Notes: generated from the sequence alone by a model not told the origin. Positions 10,375 through 22,483 are shown, numbered from the stretch's first letter. The stretch is DNA of 64,000 nucleotides from Sophora flavescens (GCA_030762895.1 CM061069.1:103185923-103249922), one strand, 5' to 3'. Program-made: numbers and translations.

Positions 10375-10800
10375 TGTTAGGTCAAAGCAACCATCACACA
10401 AGAGGGGGGGTGAATTGGGTGATAATAGAAATTTAAAACTTTTACTAAACAACAAAACATAAATCAGAGTTTTTCAAATAAAGAGAGTGTAGATGGATAG
10501 AAGAAGATAATTTAAAAACCATCTAACAAAACTAATAACATATTTTTAACCAGTTTGGAAATAAGGAAGATAAATCATTTCACTTGTCTAATTATCTTAG
10601 ACTAAACATTAACCGGTTAGACAACATCTAGCGGATTAAAACATTTGAAAATAGCTTATAACATAAAGCTTAAAATCATTAAGAAAACTTTGTTGAAAAT
10701 ACATAAAACAACAAAGATAAGGAGATAAGGGTAGAGAGAAAATAAACAATAAGATTTATCCTGGTTCACTCATTTAGACGATGAGCTACATCCAGTCCCC

Positions 10801-11146
10801 AGCAGTGCTTTGTCCTCACTCACACGCTTCCTGGGAAAACTTCCCAGGAGGTCACCCATCCCATAATTGCTCCAAGTCAAGCATGCTTAACTGTCGAGTT
10901 CTTAAGTGATGGGCTGCCGAAAAGAAAATGCATCTTGTTGACATGGGTAGTACCAATCAATTCTTATAAGTCATCTTCAACTATATAGTCCCATACCTAT
11001 ACAGTCTCAGGATCCCTCTCATTCGGGTGTGTAATCAGTTCATTCATGTGTCCCTCCGCCTAGAAGCCTGCCAGGAGCCGCTCCTTGTCTGTGCTCTCTT
11101 TGCACCAGCGACCACTCCCCTCCCTCGTCAGCACCCGGGTGTTACA
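10801..11146 (-). mobile_element. Cassandra TRIM LTR with 5S-rRNA-like segment
   Basis: Read on the minus strand it begins TGTAACACCCGGGTGCTGAC and GAGGGAGGGGAGTGG. At 10934-10839 it then contains a 5S-rRNA-like part with CAGTTAAGCATGCTTG and GATGGGTGACCTCCTGGGAA, the internal promoter region of 5S genes. LTRs carrying 5S sequence define the Cassandra TRIM family. Only one LTR is present, and its 3' end seems to be missing. Comparison with the partner copia LTR shows that about 25 bp of the target (TGTAGTAGTTGAG...) was also lost, so no clean duplication is seen. Confidence 0.85.
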
Positions 11147-12061
11147 ACTATCACATCAGATAATTACAATGAGTAGTCTTTGCACACCTAGCCTCTCCAG
11201 GCTCATTGAGTATTGTTCTTAACCAGCCTCTCCAGACTGTTGCAAGTATTATTTGCACACCTAGCCTCTCCAGGCTCACTGGATTTTGATGAAGGTTACA
11301 TAGAGAAAATCTCACAACACTCATGGAGTGATTTTACAATGAAGTACAGAGATGAGTTCTTCCTACACTCACAAGAGTGGATATATTTTTAAGCACTTCA
11401 TAACTGATAAAAGAAATCTCTCATAACACTCACTTGAGTGAATATAGAATGTTTACATTGAGGATGATTTCTGTTGAGATAAAGATGGCGATCCTATCAT
11501 TTTTCATCAAGTGTAGCAGAAGTAGTAGCTCCAGCAACTCTCACATCTTCATCTTCAATGACTTATGTATTTATAGTCTTCAAGCATTTAGGATCCGTTA
11601 GAGACATTCCCTCAGATGTTGGCTTCAAGCAGAACTTCATTAAATGCAATAGAGTCGTTCTGGGCAGCCATTAATGCAATAGGAACGTTGGCTGTACTCT
11701 AACATGAAGGATCATGGCTTTATGCATCGTGATACAGCCATATCAGAGTTGTGCAGAGAGCTTTTTGTACTTTGCTGAGTACACTTCCCTTTTCGTGTAA
11801 GGACCAGAGGTACTAGGGAATAAAGCATGTTGGAAGCATTCTTCAACTGGTATTTGGTTCTGATTATCCAAGGTTGCTAGAGAGAGTAACTTCTGACTTT
11901 TCTTGATAATCGTGAAAGTGAGTAGGAGAGAAGGCTTCAAGTCTCTTTCTGGTTCTTGAAATACGATTCTGATAATCTTTATAGAATTCGCTTCTATAAG
12001 ATAAGTGCTTCCATCTTGAAAATAGCTGCGTCTATCTAGCCATTTGAGTTTTCATTCGGGC

Positions 12062-12500
12062 TAGTAGACGAGCTCCATATTAAGGACTCAGCAAGTCCAA
12101 AGACTAGTGTGGACGAGCGCTTGTCACCTTTTAGTGGACGAGAGCCTCTGTTACTTTAGTAGACGAGAGCCTCTGTTACTTTAGTAGACGAGCTCCTCTG
12201 TTACTTTAGTAGACGATAGCCTCTGTTACTTTAGTAGACGAGCTCCTCTGTTACTTTAGTAGATGAGCTTCATCTACCACATCATTGGACGAGCCATTCT
12301 GATACTTTAATGGACGAGCTCCATCTGCCACGTCATTGGACGAGCCATTCTGATACTTCAATGGACGAGCTCCATCTGCCACATCATTGGACGAGTCATT
12401 CTGATACTTTAAGTAGACGCTGGCTTTCATCACTTTAGTGGACGCTGGCTTTCATCACTTTAGTGGACGCTAGCTTTTACTTCAATGGACGCAAGTTTCT
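12062..12500. repeat. Minisatellite in the left SIRE-like LTR
   Basis: At least five 25-bp units with GACGAGAGCCTCTGTTACTT start at 12137, 12162, 12187 and so on. Three 51-bp units with GGACGAGCCATTCTGATACT follow at about 12287, 12338 and 12389. A third run has GGACGCTGGCTTTCATCAC. Confidence 0.85.
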
Positions 12501-12710
12501 ATCTCTTGCGTTTTGGACGTGCGCTTCAATCACTACAGTGCTAGACGTTTGTTTCAATCACTTGTGTTTGGATGGATGATTCTCTCATTTAATCTGCACA
12601 CTCGATAAACAGGTTAGCAACCAATATGAAGGTTAAGTAAATCATTAACCAATGTTTAGTTCTCATCAAAACTTAGAGAAATGCACATCAGACATTTTAG
12701 AGACTTAACA

Positions 12711-12725
12711 ATCTCCCCCTTTTTG
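12711..12725 (-). promoter_or_regulatory. Polypurine tract of the SIRE-like element
   Basis: On the minus strand CAAAAAGGGGGAGAT abuts the 3' LTR. It would prime plus-strand DNA synthesis. Confidence 0.8.
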
Positions 12726-13139
12726 ATGATGACAAACATTGAGATGATTTAATGAACCTCAGAAAATATCAACAAATAAAATAGCATATATAGACAGGTT
12801 GAAATTTTCTTAAGCGAACAGGTCATATCATATTCATTCTCCCATTCTCCTATAACACATTTCTATCACAAATCTCAATTTCCCCTATTCTCCCCCTTTT
12901 GTCAACATCAAAAAGGGTTATCAAGTTTTATTTATGAGATATGTTAAGGGCAAGATAACATGTTAAGAAGATCATAGTAATGCAGCAAGCATAGTAGACA
13001 TACTCCACTTAAACTATTGTATCATTACTCCCCCTGAACTAATGCTTAGTTAAAAGAACATGTTTATAGGAGTAATGATAGATTTAGCATAGACAGGTTA
13101 ACATTCATACATGTCATTCAACAATGCAATGCATGTTTA

Positions 13140-13795
13140 GATTATCTCTAATAAATAAAAACCTTTCTTCTGCGAGGGGTTTAGTGAAAATATCAGCCCA
13201 TTGATTTTCAGTTTTAACAAACTTAATATCAAATATGCCTTTCTGAACATAATCCCTAATGAAATGATGTTTGATTTCAATATGCTTAGCCTTAGAATGT
13301 TGAATTGGATTTTTAGTTAAGCATATAGCACTGGAATTATCACACCATACAGATATGTTATGTTCATAAATATAGTAATCCTCAAGTTGATGTTTTACCC
13401 ATAAGAGTTGAGAGCAGCAACTAGCAGCAGAGATGTATTCTGCTTCAGCAGTAGACAGGGCAATGGTTGTCTGCCTCTTGCTTGACCATGAGACTAAACT
13501 TGCTCCAATGAAGTGACATCCTCCACTAGTGCTTTTTCATTCTATTCTGTCTCCAGCAAAGTCAGCATCACAATATCCTACTACTCTGTATTCTTTTGAT
13601 ATTAAATACAACAAACCAAGATTAGTAGTTCCAAGCAAATATCTAAATATTCTTTTAACAGCCTTAAGATGAGATTCTCTAGGATCAGATTGGAATCTAA
13701 CACACGTACAGACACTTAATTGAATGTCAGGTCTGCTTGAAGTTAAGTACAGTAGAGAGACAATCATCCCTCTGTAGGCAGTTTAATCTACCTTT
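13140..13795 (-). pseudogene. Copia RNase H domain (SIRE-like)
   Basis: The minus strand reads LYLTSSRPDIQLSVCTCVRF and SHLKAVKRIFRYLLGT, then VVGYCDADFAGD with an RNase H aspartate. After a frame change near 13540 it continues FIGASLVSWSSKRQTTIALS and TAEAEYISAA, ending IFTKPLAEERF near 13160. These are the standard blocks at the end of copia pol. The domain is split by a frameshift near 13540, and a stop near 13785 separates it from RT. Confidence 0.82.
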
Positions 13796-14660
13796 TTACC
13801 TTCATCATCTTTGCTTAGTTTTTCATTGGGTTGCATAGGGGTTTTCATGAGCTTTGCATTTTCCATTTTGTATTTCTTGAGTATCTCCTTGGTATATTTT
13901 TGTTGATGAATGTAAATTCCATTACTTTTTTGCTTGATTTGCAATCCAAGGAAGAACTTCAATTCTCCCATCATGCTCATCTCAAATTCAGCTTGCATTA
14001 GATTTGAAAATTCCTTGCACAGCTTTTCATTAGTTGCTCCAAAAATAATATCATCTACATATATTTGAACTATAATAAAGTTCTCTTTAGAGCATTTTTT
14101 GAACATAGTAGTGTCTACTTGTCCTCTAGTAAAACCATTATGCATGAGAAAAGAACTGAGTCTATCATACCATGCTCTAGGTGCTTGTTTCAAACCATAT
14201 AATGCCTTTTTAAGTTTGAAAACGTGATCTGGTTTATCAGTATCCTCAAAACCAGGGGTTGCTTAACATACACTTCTTCTTCAATTATACCATTTAGAAA
14301 AGCACTTTTTACATCCATTTGAAACAGGGTAATTTGGTGTTGTGCAGCATATGACATTAAAATGCGTATGGCTTCTATTATAGCTACAGGTGCAAAGGTT
14401 TCAGTATAATCAATACATTCTTGTTGGTTATAGCCTTGAGCTACTAACCTTGCCTTATTTCTGACAACTTTACCATCTTCATCCAATTTGTTTATGAAGA
14501 CCCATCTTGTTCGAATAACCGACTTGTTTTTAGGCTTAGAGACAAGAGTCCAGACATCATTTCTTGTGAACTGGTTAAGTTCTTCTTGCATAGCAAGAAT
14601 CCAGCTTTCATCCTCAAGGGCTTCTTTAATGCGTTTAGGCTCCAAATCTGAAATAAAGGC
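13783..14660 (-). pseudogene. Copia reverse transcriptase (SIRE-like)
   Basis: Read on the minus strand, the domain enters with MEPKRIKEALEDESWILAMQ and VIRTRWVFINKLDEDG. ARLVAQGYNQQECIDYTETF is followed by QMDVKSAFLNG with the first catalytic aspartate. After a frame change near 14190 it reads KQAPRAWYDRLSSFLMHNGF and the polymerase box IYVDDIIFG, then MMGELKFFLGLQIKQ. The last part ends in DEGKKVD with a stop before the RNase H. MMGELKFFLGLQIKQ and YVDDIIFG are typical of the SIRE/Maximus branch. Confidence 0.85.
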
Positions 14661-15100
14661 AACATTGCTTGATTCTCTTAATATGGATCTGGTTCTTACT
14701 CCTTCAGAAGGATTTCCAATAATAAGATCCTTAGGATGATGAGTGCTGAACTTACAATCCCTTTTGAGATCATCATGAAGATCTTGACTTGTCTCATGGG
14801 ACTCGTCTGTTCCACTTGTCTTTCAGCCTCAGGCACAGGTTCTGTTTTGGTTAGATCGGGTTGTTGACTTTCTGACTTGTTTATATCAAGACCTGCAAGA
14901 TCATCTTCTAGATCTGATAGTTCTTTATCAGTCTTTAAACCATCATTGAATTTAACATGAACAGATTCTTCAATAATACAAGTTCTTGAATTGTATATCC
15001 TAGGAAAATACCTTTATCTACCTTAGAATCAAACTTTCCAAGATTATCTCTGGTATTCGAATAAAACATTCACATCCAAAAGCATGTAAAAAGACAATGA
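14661..15100 (-). pseudogene. Copia integrase C-terminus and linker (SIRE-like)
   Basis: On the minus strand broken frames give HAFGCECFI, NTRDNLGKFDSKVDKGIFLG and, further on, VHVKFNDGLKTDKELSDLED. This corresponds to the end of copia integrase (the region that imposes the target-size and folding signature) and the acidic linker to RT. Stops and shifts are frequent. The zinc finger and catalytic DDE core of integrase are not recognised upstream and are probably deleted. Confidence 0.65.
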
Positions 15101-16668
15101 TATCATATATGCAGTCACAACTTATGAAAGCAACATGTTTGAACATTAAACATCATACTATCCAGGATAATTAGACATTACGATAATATTGGGATAGAGA
15201 TGCTTATTCAAGTTTGTGAGGTGTGATGCTCCATAATTGAGATGAATCATTGTGCTTTCCTTTTGATCACATGCTCTTGGAAAATTTCAGCTTTAGCCTT
15301 TGTTCTTCCACTTCATTTCTTTGATTTGAACATTAGTGCCATGAATATATTCTTCAATATCCATTTATCAACCAACTTTCCATCTGTGATAGTCTTCTCA
15401 AGATCTTCTAAGAATGGTGCTTGGAAGTGGTCTAGAAGGGTACTCGACATTTTTCTCCATTCATCTCCTTTTGTCCATACTTTCTTTGTTTTTCAATTGC
15501 TGTATACAAAACTTGCAAAAACTTCTCTAATACTCAGATTAGCAATATATAATTTTCAAGCATAACAATGCAAGCATTTTCAATCATTTAATCTTTCAGT
15601 AATTATAATGATGACAAAAAGAATCTATTATGCATTGGACTATTATGATTTCAACTCATAAAAGCATTTCATTTCAGATTGACACCATTTCAACATAAGT
15701 TGAAGCACAAGAAATATTTAAGGCACACATTTGATAACTTCAAGTGGAAAGAATCTTTATCAATATATTTCTTCCAAGTATGCATGTTGAATCATTTTAA
15801 CATGTATAACAAACATTTTATGAGAATATTCAAATTCATGCAAGGGATAAGCAAATGCGAGTTTAGATTAATGAAAATTAAAATCATTATCTTATTTTAA
15901 CATGAATGCACTTTAGCACACACACAAAAAACATGTATAAAATAAATAATCACAAGTTAAACAACAACAAGAGATAAGGAGTAGATATCACCGAGTTTGA
16001 TTCCTTTAATTTTTCAGCAGTCATGTTGTTCTGAATTTTTCAACAGGGAATAGGATCAAGTAACTTCCGATGTAGCCTCTCAAGTTTAATAAACTCAACT
16101 CCAAAAGTTCTTCTTGAGTTAGATCCTTCATGAAAAATTCCTCTTCATCCATATCTTCTCATCTCACAGGCTTCTTGAGACGAAGAGCCACTAATTATGT
16201 TGTGTTCTTCCTCTTGATGACATTTTTATAATCCAACTTCTATCAATGATCTGCATCTTCTAATTCAAGGATATACTTTTACACAAAGAATCATTTTTGG
16301 TAACATAAATAGCATTGAACAGAAATAAAATATTTTAAGATTTGATACACCTTTTGGGTTTGTCAAAAACAACAATTTTAAAATACAAATTTCTTAAAAA
16401 CATTTTTCTAATGTTAAAAGAAAAAAGTATCTTAACAAAATCAGTCCAAATGAATTTTGGTTTAGAAGCGAAAAGAGTATAAAGAAAAACATTACACAAA
16501 ACAAAGTTAACATCTTATAAAAACAATTCCAGTTTGAATTTTTGTGAAAAGAAATTCAAAGACATGAGGTTTTTCAAATTTAAAATCAAACATTTAAAAA
16601 AAAATTATGATTTTAGTTGCTAAGATAACAAGGATCTTTAACTCTAAGCGGTTAAGCTTCTCTACAGA
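15101..16668 (-). other. Degraded 5' internal region of the SIRE-like element
   Basis: This is AT-rich sequence between the integrase remnant and the PBS. A short minus-strand stretch near 16070-16160 (DEEEFFMKDLTQEELLEL) may be a gag remnant, but I cannot confirm it. No protease or Gag zinc knuckle is seen. The length is too short for a full SIRE gag-protease-integrase, so a large internal deletion is likely. Confidence 0.5.
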
Positions 16669-16687
16669 GCACGTGGCTCTGATACCA
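16669..16687 (-). promoter_or_regulatory. Primer binding site of the SIRE-like element
   Basis: On the minus strand TGGTATCAGAGCCACGTGC lies 2 nt inside the 5' LTR. It is complementary to an initiator-Met tRNA 3' end, as in most plant copia elements. Confidence 0.85.
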
Positions 16688-16689
16688 AC

Positions 16690-18725
16690 TGTTAGGTCAA
16701 AGCAACCATCACACAGGAGGGGGGTGAATTGGGTGATAATTGAAATTTAAAACTTTTACTAAACAATAAAACATAAATTAGAGTTTTTCAAATAAAGAGA
16801 GTGTAGATGGATAGAAGAAGATAATTTAAAAACCATCTAACAAAACTAATAACATATTTTTAACCAGTTTGGAAATAAGGAAGATAAAGCATTTCACTTG
16901 TCTAATTATCTTAGATTAAACATTAACCGGTTAGATAACATCAAGCGGATAAAAATATTTGAAAATAGCTTAGAACATAAAGCTTAAAATCAGTAAGAAA
17001 ACTTTGTTGAAAATACATAAAACAACAAAGATAAGGAGATAAGGGTAGAGAGAAAATAAACAACAAGATTTATCCTGGTTCACTCATATAAACGATGAGC
17101 TACATCCAGTCCCCTGTAGTAGTTGAGTTTTTCTTCATTATCACATCATATAATTACAATGAGTATTATTTGCACACCTAGCCTCTCCAGGCTCATTGAG
17201 TATTGTTCTTAACCAGCATCTCCAGATTGTTGCAAGTATTATTTGCACACCTAGCCTCTCCAGGCTCACTGTATTTTGATGAAGGTTACATAGAGAAAAT
17301 CTCACAACACTCATGGAGTGATTTTACAATGAAGTACAGAGATGAGTTCTTCCTACACTCACAAGAGTGGATATATTTGTAAGCACTTCAGAACTGATAA
17401 AAGAAATCTCTCATAACACTCACTTGAGTGAATATAGAATGTTTACATTTAGGATGATTTCTGTTGAGATGAAGATGGCGATCCTCTTATTTTTCATCAA
17501 GTGTAGCAGAAGTAGTAGCTCCAGCAACTCTCACATCTTCATCTTCAATGACTTATGTATTTATAGTCTTTAAGCATTTAGGATCTTCTAGAAACATTCC
17601 CTCAGATGTTGGCTTCAAGCAGAACTTCATTAAATGCAATAGAGTCGTTCTGGGCAGCCATTAATGCAATAGGAACGTTGGTTGTACTCTAACATGAAGG
17701 ATCATGGCTTTATGCATCGTGATACAGCCATATCAGAGTTGTGCAGAGAGCTTTTTGTACTTTGCTGAGTACACTTCCCTTTTCGTGTAAGGACCAGAGG
17801 TACGAGGGAATAAAGCATGTTGGAAGCATTCTTCAACTGGTCTTTGGTTCTGATTATTCAAGGTTGTTTGAGAGAGTAACTTCTGACTTTTCTTGGTAAT
17901 CGTGAAACTGAGTAGGAGAGAAGGCTTCAAGTCTCTTTCTGGTTCTTGAAATACGATTCTGATAATCTTTATAGAATTCGCGTCTATAAGATAAGTGCTT
18001 CCATCTTGAAAATAGCGCGTCTATCTAGCCATTTGAGTTTTCATTCGGGCTAGTAGACGAGCTCCATATTAAGGACTCAGCAAGTCCAAAGACTAGTGTG
18101 GACGAGTGCTTCTGTCACCTTTATTGGACGAGAGCCTCTATTACTTTAGTGGACGAGAGCCTCTGTTATTTTAGAAGACGAGCTCCTCTGTTACTTTAGT
18201 TGACGAGAGCCTCTGTTACTTTAGTAGACGATAGCCTCTATTACTTTAGTAGACGAGCTCCTCTGTTACTTTAGTAGATGAGCTTAGTCCGCCACATCAT
18301 TGGACGAGCCATTTTGATACTTTAATGGATGAGCTCCATCTGCCACATCATTGGACGAGCCATTCTGATACTTCAATGGACGAGCTCCATCTGCCACGTC
18401 ATTGGACGAGCCATTCTGTTACTTTAAGTAGACGCTGGCTTTCATCACTTTAGTGGACGCTGGCTTTCATCACTTTAGTGGACGCTGGCTTTTACTTCAG
18501 TGGACGCAGGTTTCTATCTCTTGCGTTTTGGACGTGCGCTTCAATCACTACAGTGCTGGACGTTTGTTTCAATCACTTGTGTTTGGACGGATGATTCTCT
18601 CATTTAATCTGCACACTCGATAGACAGGTTAGCAACCAATATTAAGGTTAATTAAATGATTAACCAATGTTTAGTTCTCATCAAAACTTAGAGAAATGCA
18701 CGTCAGATGTTTTAGAGACTTAACA
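16690..18725 (-). repeat. 5' LTR of the SIRE-like copia element
   Basis: The 2036-bp partner of 10375-12710 starts TGTTAGGTC and ends GACTTAACA. It lacks the Cassandra piece and shows the uninterrupted target text CCAGTCCCCTGTAGTAG near 17107. It carries the same minisatellite as its partner at 18050-18530. Confidence 0.87.
18050..18530. repeat. Minisatellite in the right SIRE-like LTR
   Basis: It has the same 25-bp and 51-bp unit families as 12062-12500, with several private substitutions and slightly different unit order, so the arrays have drifted since insertion. Confidence 0.83.
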
Positions 18726-18730
18726 TACTA

Positions 18731-18920
18731 TAGATGATGAATGTCATCATTACAATTAAAAAATAATATACAGTCACTGGCACTATCAAAGGATATGAAT
18801 TCAAAGACATAATTACATGGATCAAATGAGGTTGAAAGGAAGTGGCAAATGTAAGCAAATCTGAGTTTTCCTTTGAGTTCTCCACCTTACGTTGTCGGAG
18901 CGTCGTCGACAGCGGCGGAC
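18731..18920. other. Internal part of the Mutator-like element (right half)
   Basis: This is AT-rich sequence between the copia target duplication and the right TIR. On the minus strand it precedes the open frame at 10371-10210 once the copia element is removed, so it may include intron sequence of a captured fragment. No gene is seen. Confidence 0.4.
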
Positions 18921-19217
18921 GGCATGAGCCGAGAGCAAGAGGGACTAAAGTGATAACGGAAGTCACGTATGGGGACTGATTTGCAAGTTTTTTATGTATA
19001 GGGACCAAATTGATAATCAGGGACACGTATAGGGACCAAGTTGACAATCAAGGACACATATGGGGACCAAAATGATAACGGTTACTAACAGTTGGTTACG
19101 GTAGGGACCAAAGTGATAACGGTAGTCACCTATGGGGACTGATTTGCAAGTTTTTTATGTATAGGGACCAAATTGACAATCAGGGACACGTATAGGGACC
19201 AAAAAATTATTTTAACC
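18921..19217 (-). repeat. Right TIR of the Mutator-like element
   Basis: On the minus strand it starts GGTTAAAATAATTTTTTGG and runs through two rounds of the sub-repeat, ending at CTCGGCTCATGCCG. It is flanked on the right by the 9-bp copy TAAAATATA. Confidence 0.76.
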
Positions 19218-19226
19218 TAAAATATA

Positions 19227-19529
19227 TATACAATTTATAAAAAAAAATTTACCAAATTTAAATAAATGAGGATTTTTTTAAAAATATATATACAATTTAG
19301 ACCTTATACCTAATACATTTTTGTTATAAGCAAAAGAGTGTATTGATTTAGAGTATAAGGGATACTAGGGGTGGACAAAAATCCGTTACCGACTGGCACC
19401 CGACAAATCCGATGTCTGAAATCAGCTTCTGGGTGGGTTGGAGCGGGTCGTCGAGTCGTCGTATTTGTGCATTCAGTTCTGCACGGGTGAAGTCGGGTAT
19501 GGAAAAAAATTTCCGTCGGTGACCGAAAC
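19227..19529. other. AT-rich spacer and possible hAT terminal fragment
   Basis: The first 140 bp are AT-rich. From about 19366 the text TAGGGGTGGACAAAAATCCG and the following GGGTCGTCGAGTCGTCG resemble the terminal region of plant hAT elements, cut at 19529 by the next LTR. The hAT call rests on that short terminal motif only. Confidence 0.35.
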
Positions 19530-21092
19530 TGTAACATCCTATCTTTCATGAATAAAAAAAATTAGATATCTTAATTAGATGAGAATGAGGGTTAGATAAA
19601 TCAAAACTGTTTAAGAATCCAAACTCATATACAAGGTTAAAACAAAATTCAAGGACTCAAAATTTTCAATAGTCAAGCACCTCAATTTAAATCAATAATT
19701 AAGGTGGTTTATCATTAACCAAATTACAAGATAATTAGTCATAGGTATAGATCTTAATCATAGTTAACTAATTATGATCAATTTAACTCAAGTTTTACTA
19801 ATCATGATTAATTAACACTAATCTTAATTAATTATCTAATTATGGATACTTATGCTTATAATTAATAGTTGAATTAGTAAATGAAGCAAAGACATACGAC
19901 CAAAAACTAAGACAGATTACTAGGATTAGACTTTTAACCATAAGAAGACACCAAAGCTTAAGTAAAACCATGACAACATGGTGACACCTCCTACTTCATA
20001 AAGGATGACAAGCATTAGTATGTTGACACCACCTACTTGGTTAAAAGGTGAAACACCTTAAATTTTATACGGCTAGCCTAGCAAACTTTTAACCTAACAC
20101 TTATCTTAGTCAATCCTTATATTGAAGTCATTATCTTTTAAGTCTAGCTAGCTAGTCGGCAAGGACAACCAAAATTCTATTAATTGAAAAAGTCATTAAC
20201 TAAATAGGTAACACATCATGCTAGTAAAAACATGACATGCTTCAAATAAGTGACACCTCCTACTTAAGCATTCTTACTAACGTGCCAACTTACATGGCCT
20301 AGTGAAGAATAGCTTTGATGAATCAATATTATTTAAGGAAACAAGTGTGAAAGAAACGTAAGAGTTATCCTTTCTTACCTTTTAAGAAAGAACTTACCTT
20401 TAATCTAAGTAATTTGGTTGAGAAATCCTATAAATACTCTACATCACGGCAGCCCCAAAGTTTACCAAATTTATTTCTTTCATTTGTTTTTGAAATATAA
20501 TAATTTATAAAGTTCAGCCATTAAAAATCCTAAAATCTACCGGGACCTTAATATAGTTCAAATCCCAAACTAAGTTGTCATATTTGGTTAGTCCAAATTC
20601 ATGAAAGCAAACGATGGAGCAAGTCTCACTTTAAAGGAACCGTGTTTGAGTATAGGTGTACACAAGGTTTGAGAAGGTAAGCCTATGTTTTATAATGTCG
20701 GCACGCCGGTGATGTCGGTATTGAGGTTATCTTTCAATCCGTCTATCGGTTTTCCATTCCATTTTCAGATTAGGATTCCCTGTAACGTATGCTTCACAAT
20801 GATGTGTTCAGGTGAATTTTTGGAGACCCAGAGGCCTTAGTTCTTCACGTGGCAGCAACTAAGAAGTTGAGAGGGGGTTCATTTCGTTGCTCTAGAACTA
20901 GCCTAAGACATCCCAGGTGGGAGAAAGAAACTATTTAATGTCGGAAACGGTGCGGTTACATTTAATTAGATAATGGCGTAGGGCGACCCAAACCCTACAC
21001 GAGAGCGAGTAACGGACAATGTCAATACCACATTGGGGACTACTCTGTGGTACCGATGATGATATAGAAATTGTGCGTTTATCGTCGTTACG

Positions 21093-21142
<50 letters not shown>

Positions 21143-22478
21143 ATCACGTGATGATTGCATGTTTGGCTGGTTGATTTGAACTTGGTACTTGATGTATGAT
21201 ATCATGAGTGTTGTAATTATTTTTGAAAGTGCTTATACTTATTATTATTATTATTATTATATTTTGGTATGTATTATTTGGAAATGATATTATGACATGA
21301 TGATATATGATGATGATTTTGGATAACATGATGATGATTATGATGATATGATAAGTGTTATGATTGTGCTTAGAGGATTGAGTAAATCATAAGTTAAGTT
21401 GAGACACGAGGATGTATTTGGGATTGCATACGATATGTGATAGCAGTCCCTAACCGAGATGATTATCGTGATATAAGGCTGATATTGATGAGATGGGATT
21501 ATTTTGAGGTTATCAATGTGATTAGGATGAGCGGTTAGAGCACTAGGGGGTGACCCGAAACATGGTCTGTGATATGAGGGACCTGAAACATGGTCAAGTG
21601 GACCTGAAACAGGGTCGAGTAGGGTCTATGCCTCGGAGGGAAAATTCCCGGGGATAGGCTAACGGCGGACCGTCCAGAGATGATTTCATTTTAGTCGCAG
21701 CTATAGTTCATGCATTGCATGAGCATCCTGGATTGTGGTCCAGAGGTGTGCACCGGGTTGTGTAGCTATAGTGCCATTGCTTTAAGTGAGCACCCTCCAT
21801 CCACGGACGAGGGTGTGCGCCGGTGACTCTGGGACGTGTCCATTATATTGTTGCGATATCCGGATATGGCCGATACCTGAGGAGATTATTCATACAACAC
21901 TTGCATTGCATCATGATGGAGGGTAGAGTAAAGATCCTAGATGTTGATTGAGGATGATTGTGTTACATATATTTATACTTGGGAGACGGATGTTTAGTGT
22001 GCCGTTATTTAATTAAATGTTGCTAAACCCTTTCCATGTTTGATGTTATATGGTTTCTTATCCCTGTCTTCTCTATATTGCATATGTTTCTTTTTGTGAT
22101 CCTGATGAGAAGATCCTACAGGAAGCCAGCTATGGAGGAGCTTGATGGGACCTCGTATGAGCCAGACGTTGGAGGACGAGCAGTGGATCCTCATCGTTGA
22201 GTACAGAGTCTATGGCCAGTGCGTCTTATCTCTTTAGGATGTTGTTTTTATTTTCTGTTTGAATAGCAGTTTGTACATTTTGGGATCCGACTGATGGGAT
22301 TCCCTTTCTTTATCTTGTGTCGTAGACTTGAGGTGTATATGTTATGTATGTATGTATATATATTGTATATTTTCTAAGTTTTAAATTTTTCGTTGTTTTA
22401 ATATACTCGCTTAACGACAATAACGAAATTAGGTCTTAATAATTTGGGTTTTCTTTAATGGGACGTCGGGGCGTCGCA
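19530..22478 (+). repeat. 5' LTR of the Tekay/Del-like element
   Basis: It runs from TGTAACATCC to GGGGCGTCGCA. A candidate TATA box, TATAAATA, is at 20429-20436. It includes a (TA)n tract near 21094-21137, ATT repeats near 21238, CCTGAAACATGGTC repeats near 21555-21620, and a block at about 21700-21840 related in reverse to the repeats at 36718-36990. Confidence 0.8.
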
Positions 22479-22483
22479 TTTAG

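Larger units (their letters stand above)
10375..12710 (-). repeat. 3' LTR of the SIRE-like copia element
   Basis: This LTR is 2336 bp, about 300 bp longer than its partner because it contains the Cassandra piece at 10801-11146. It ends GAGACTTAACA on the plus strand, directly before the polypurine tract. Confidence 0.87.
10375..18725 (-). mobile_element. Ty1/copia element, SIRE/Maximus-like, minus strand
   Basis: A complete-length copia element starts TGTTAGGTC and ends GACTTAACA, with LTRs at 10375-12710 and 16690-18725. The 5-bp duplication TACTA is perfect (10370-10374 and 18726-18730). The PBS TGGTATCAGAGCC lies beside the right LTR and the polypurine tract AAAAAGGGGGAGAT beside the left LTR on the minus strand, so transcription would run right to left. 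Lineage is inferred from RT text such as FMKQAPRAWYDRL and YVDDIIFGATNE. No gag is recognised and pol is broken, so the element is dead. Confidence 0.88.
7607..19217. mobile_element. Mutator-like TIR element, non-autonomous, carrying nested insertions
   Basis: The ends are inverted copies starting GGTTAAAATAATTTTTT, and each is flanked directly by the 9-bp sequence TAAAATATA (7598-7606 and 19218-19226). A 9-bp duplication next to long TIRs is the mark of Mutator-like elements. Each TIR is about 300 bp and built from sub-repeats with GTCCCTATACGTGTCCCTG and CAGTCCCCATACGTGAC. After removing the solo LTR (7768-9718) and the copia element (10375-18725) the element itself is only about 1.3 kb. 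No transposase is seen, so it would have moved in trans. Confidence 0.78.

Noticed and set aside
10839..10934. A 5S rRNA gene
   Set aside because: The similarity is to only part of 5S, with many changes, and it is embedded in a Cassandra LTR with its typical TGTAACACCCGGGTGCTG start.
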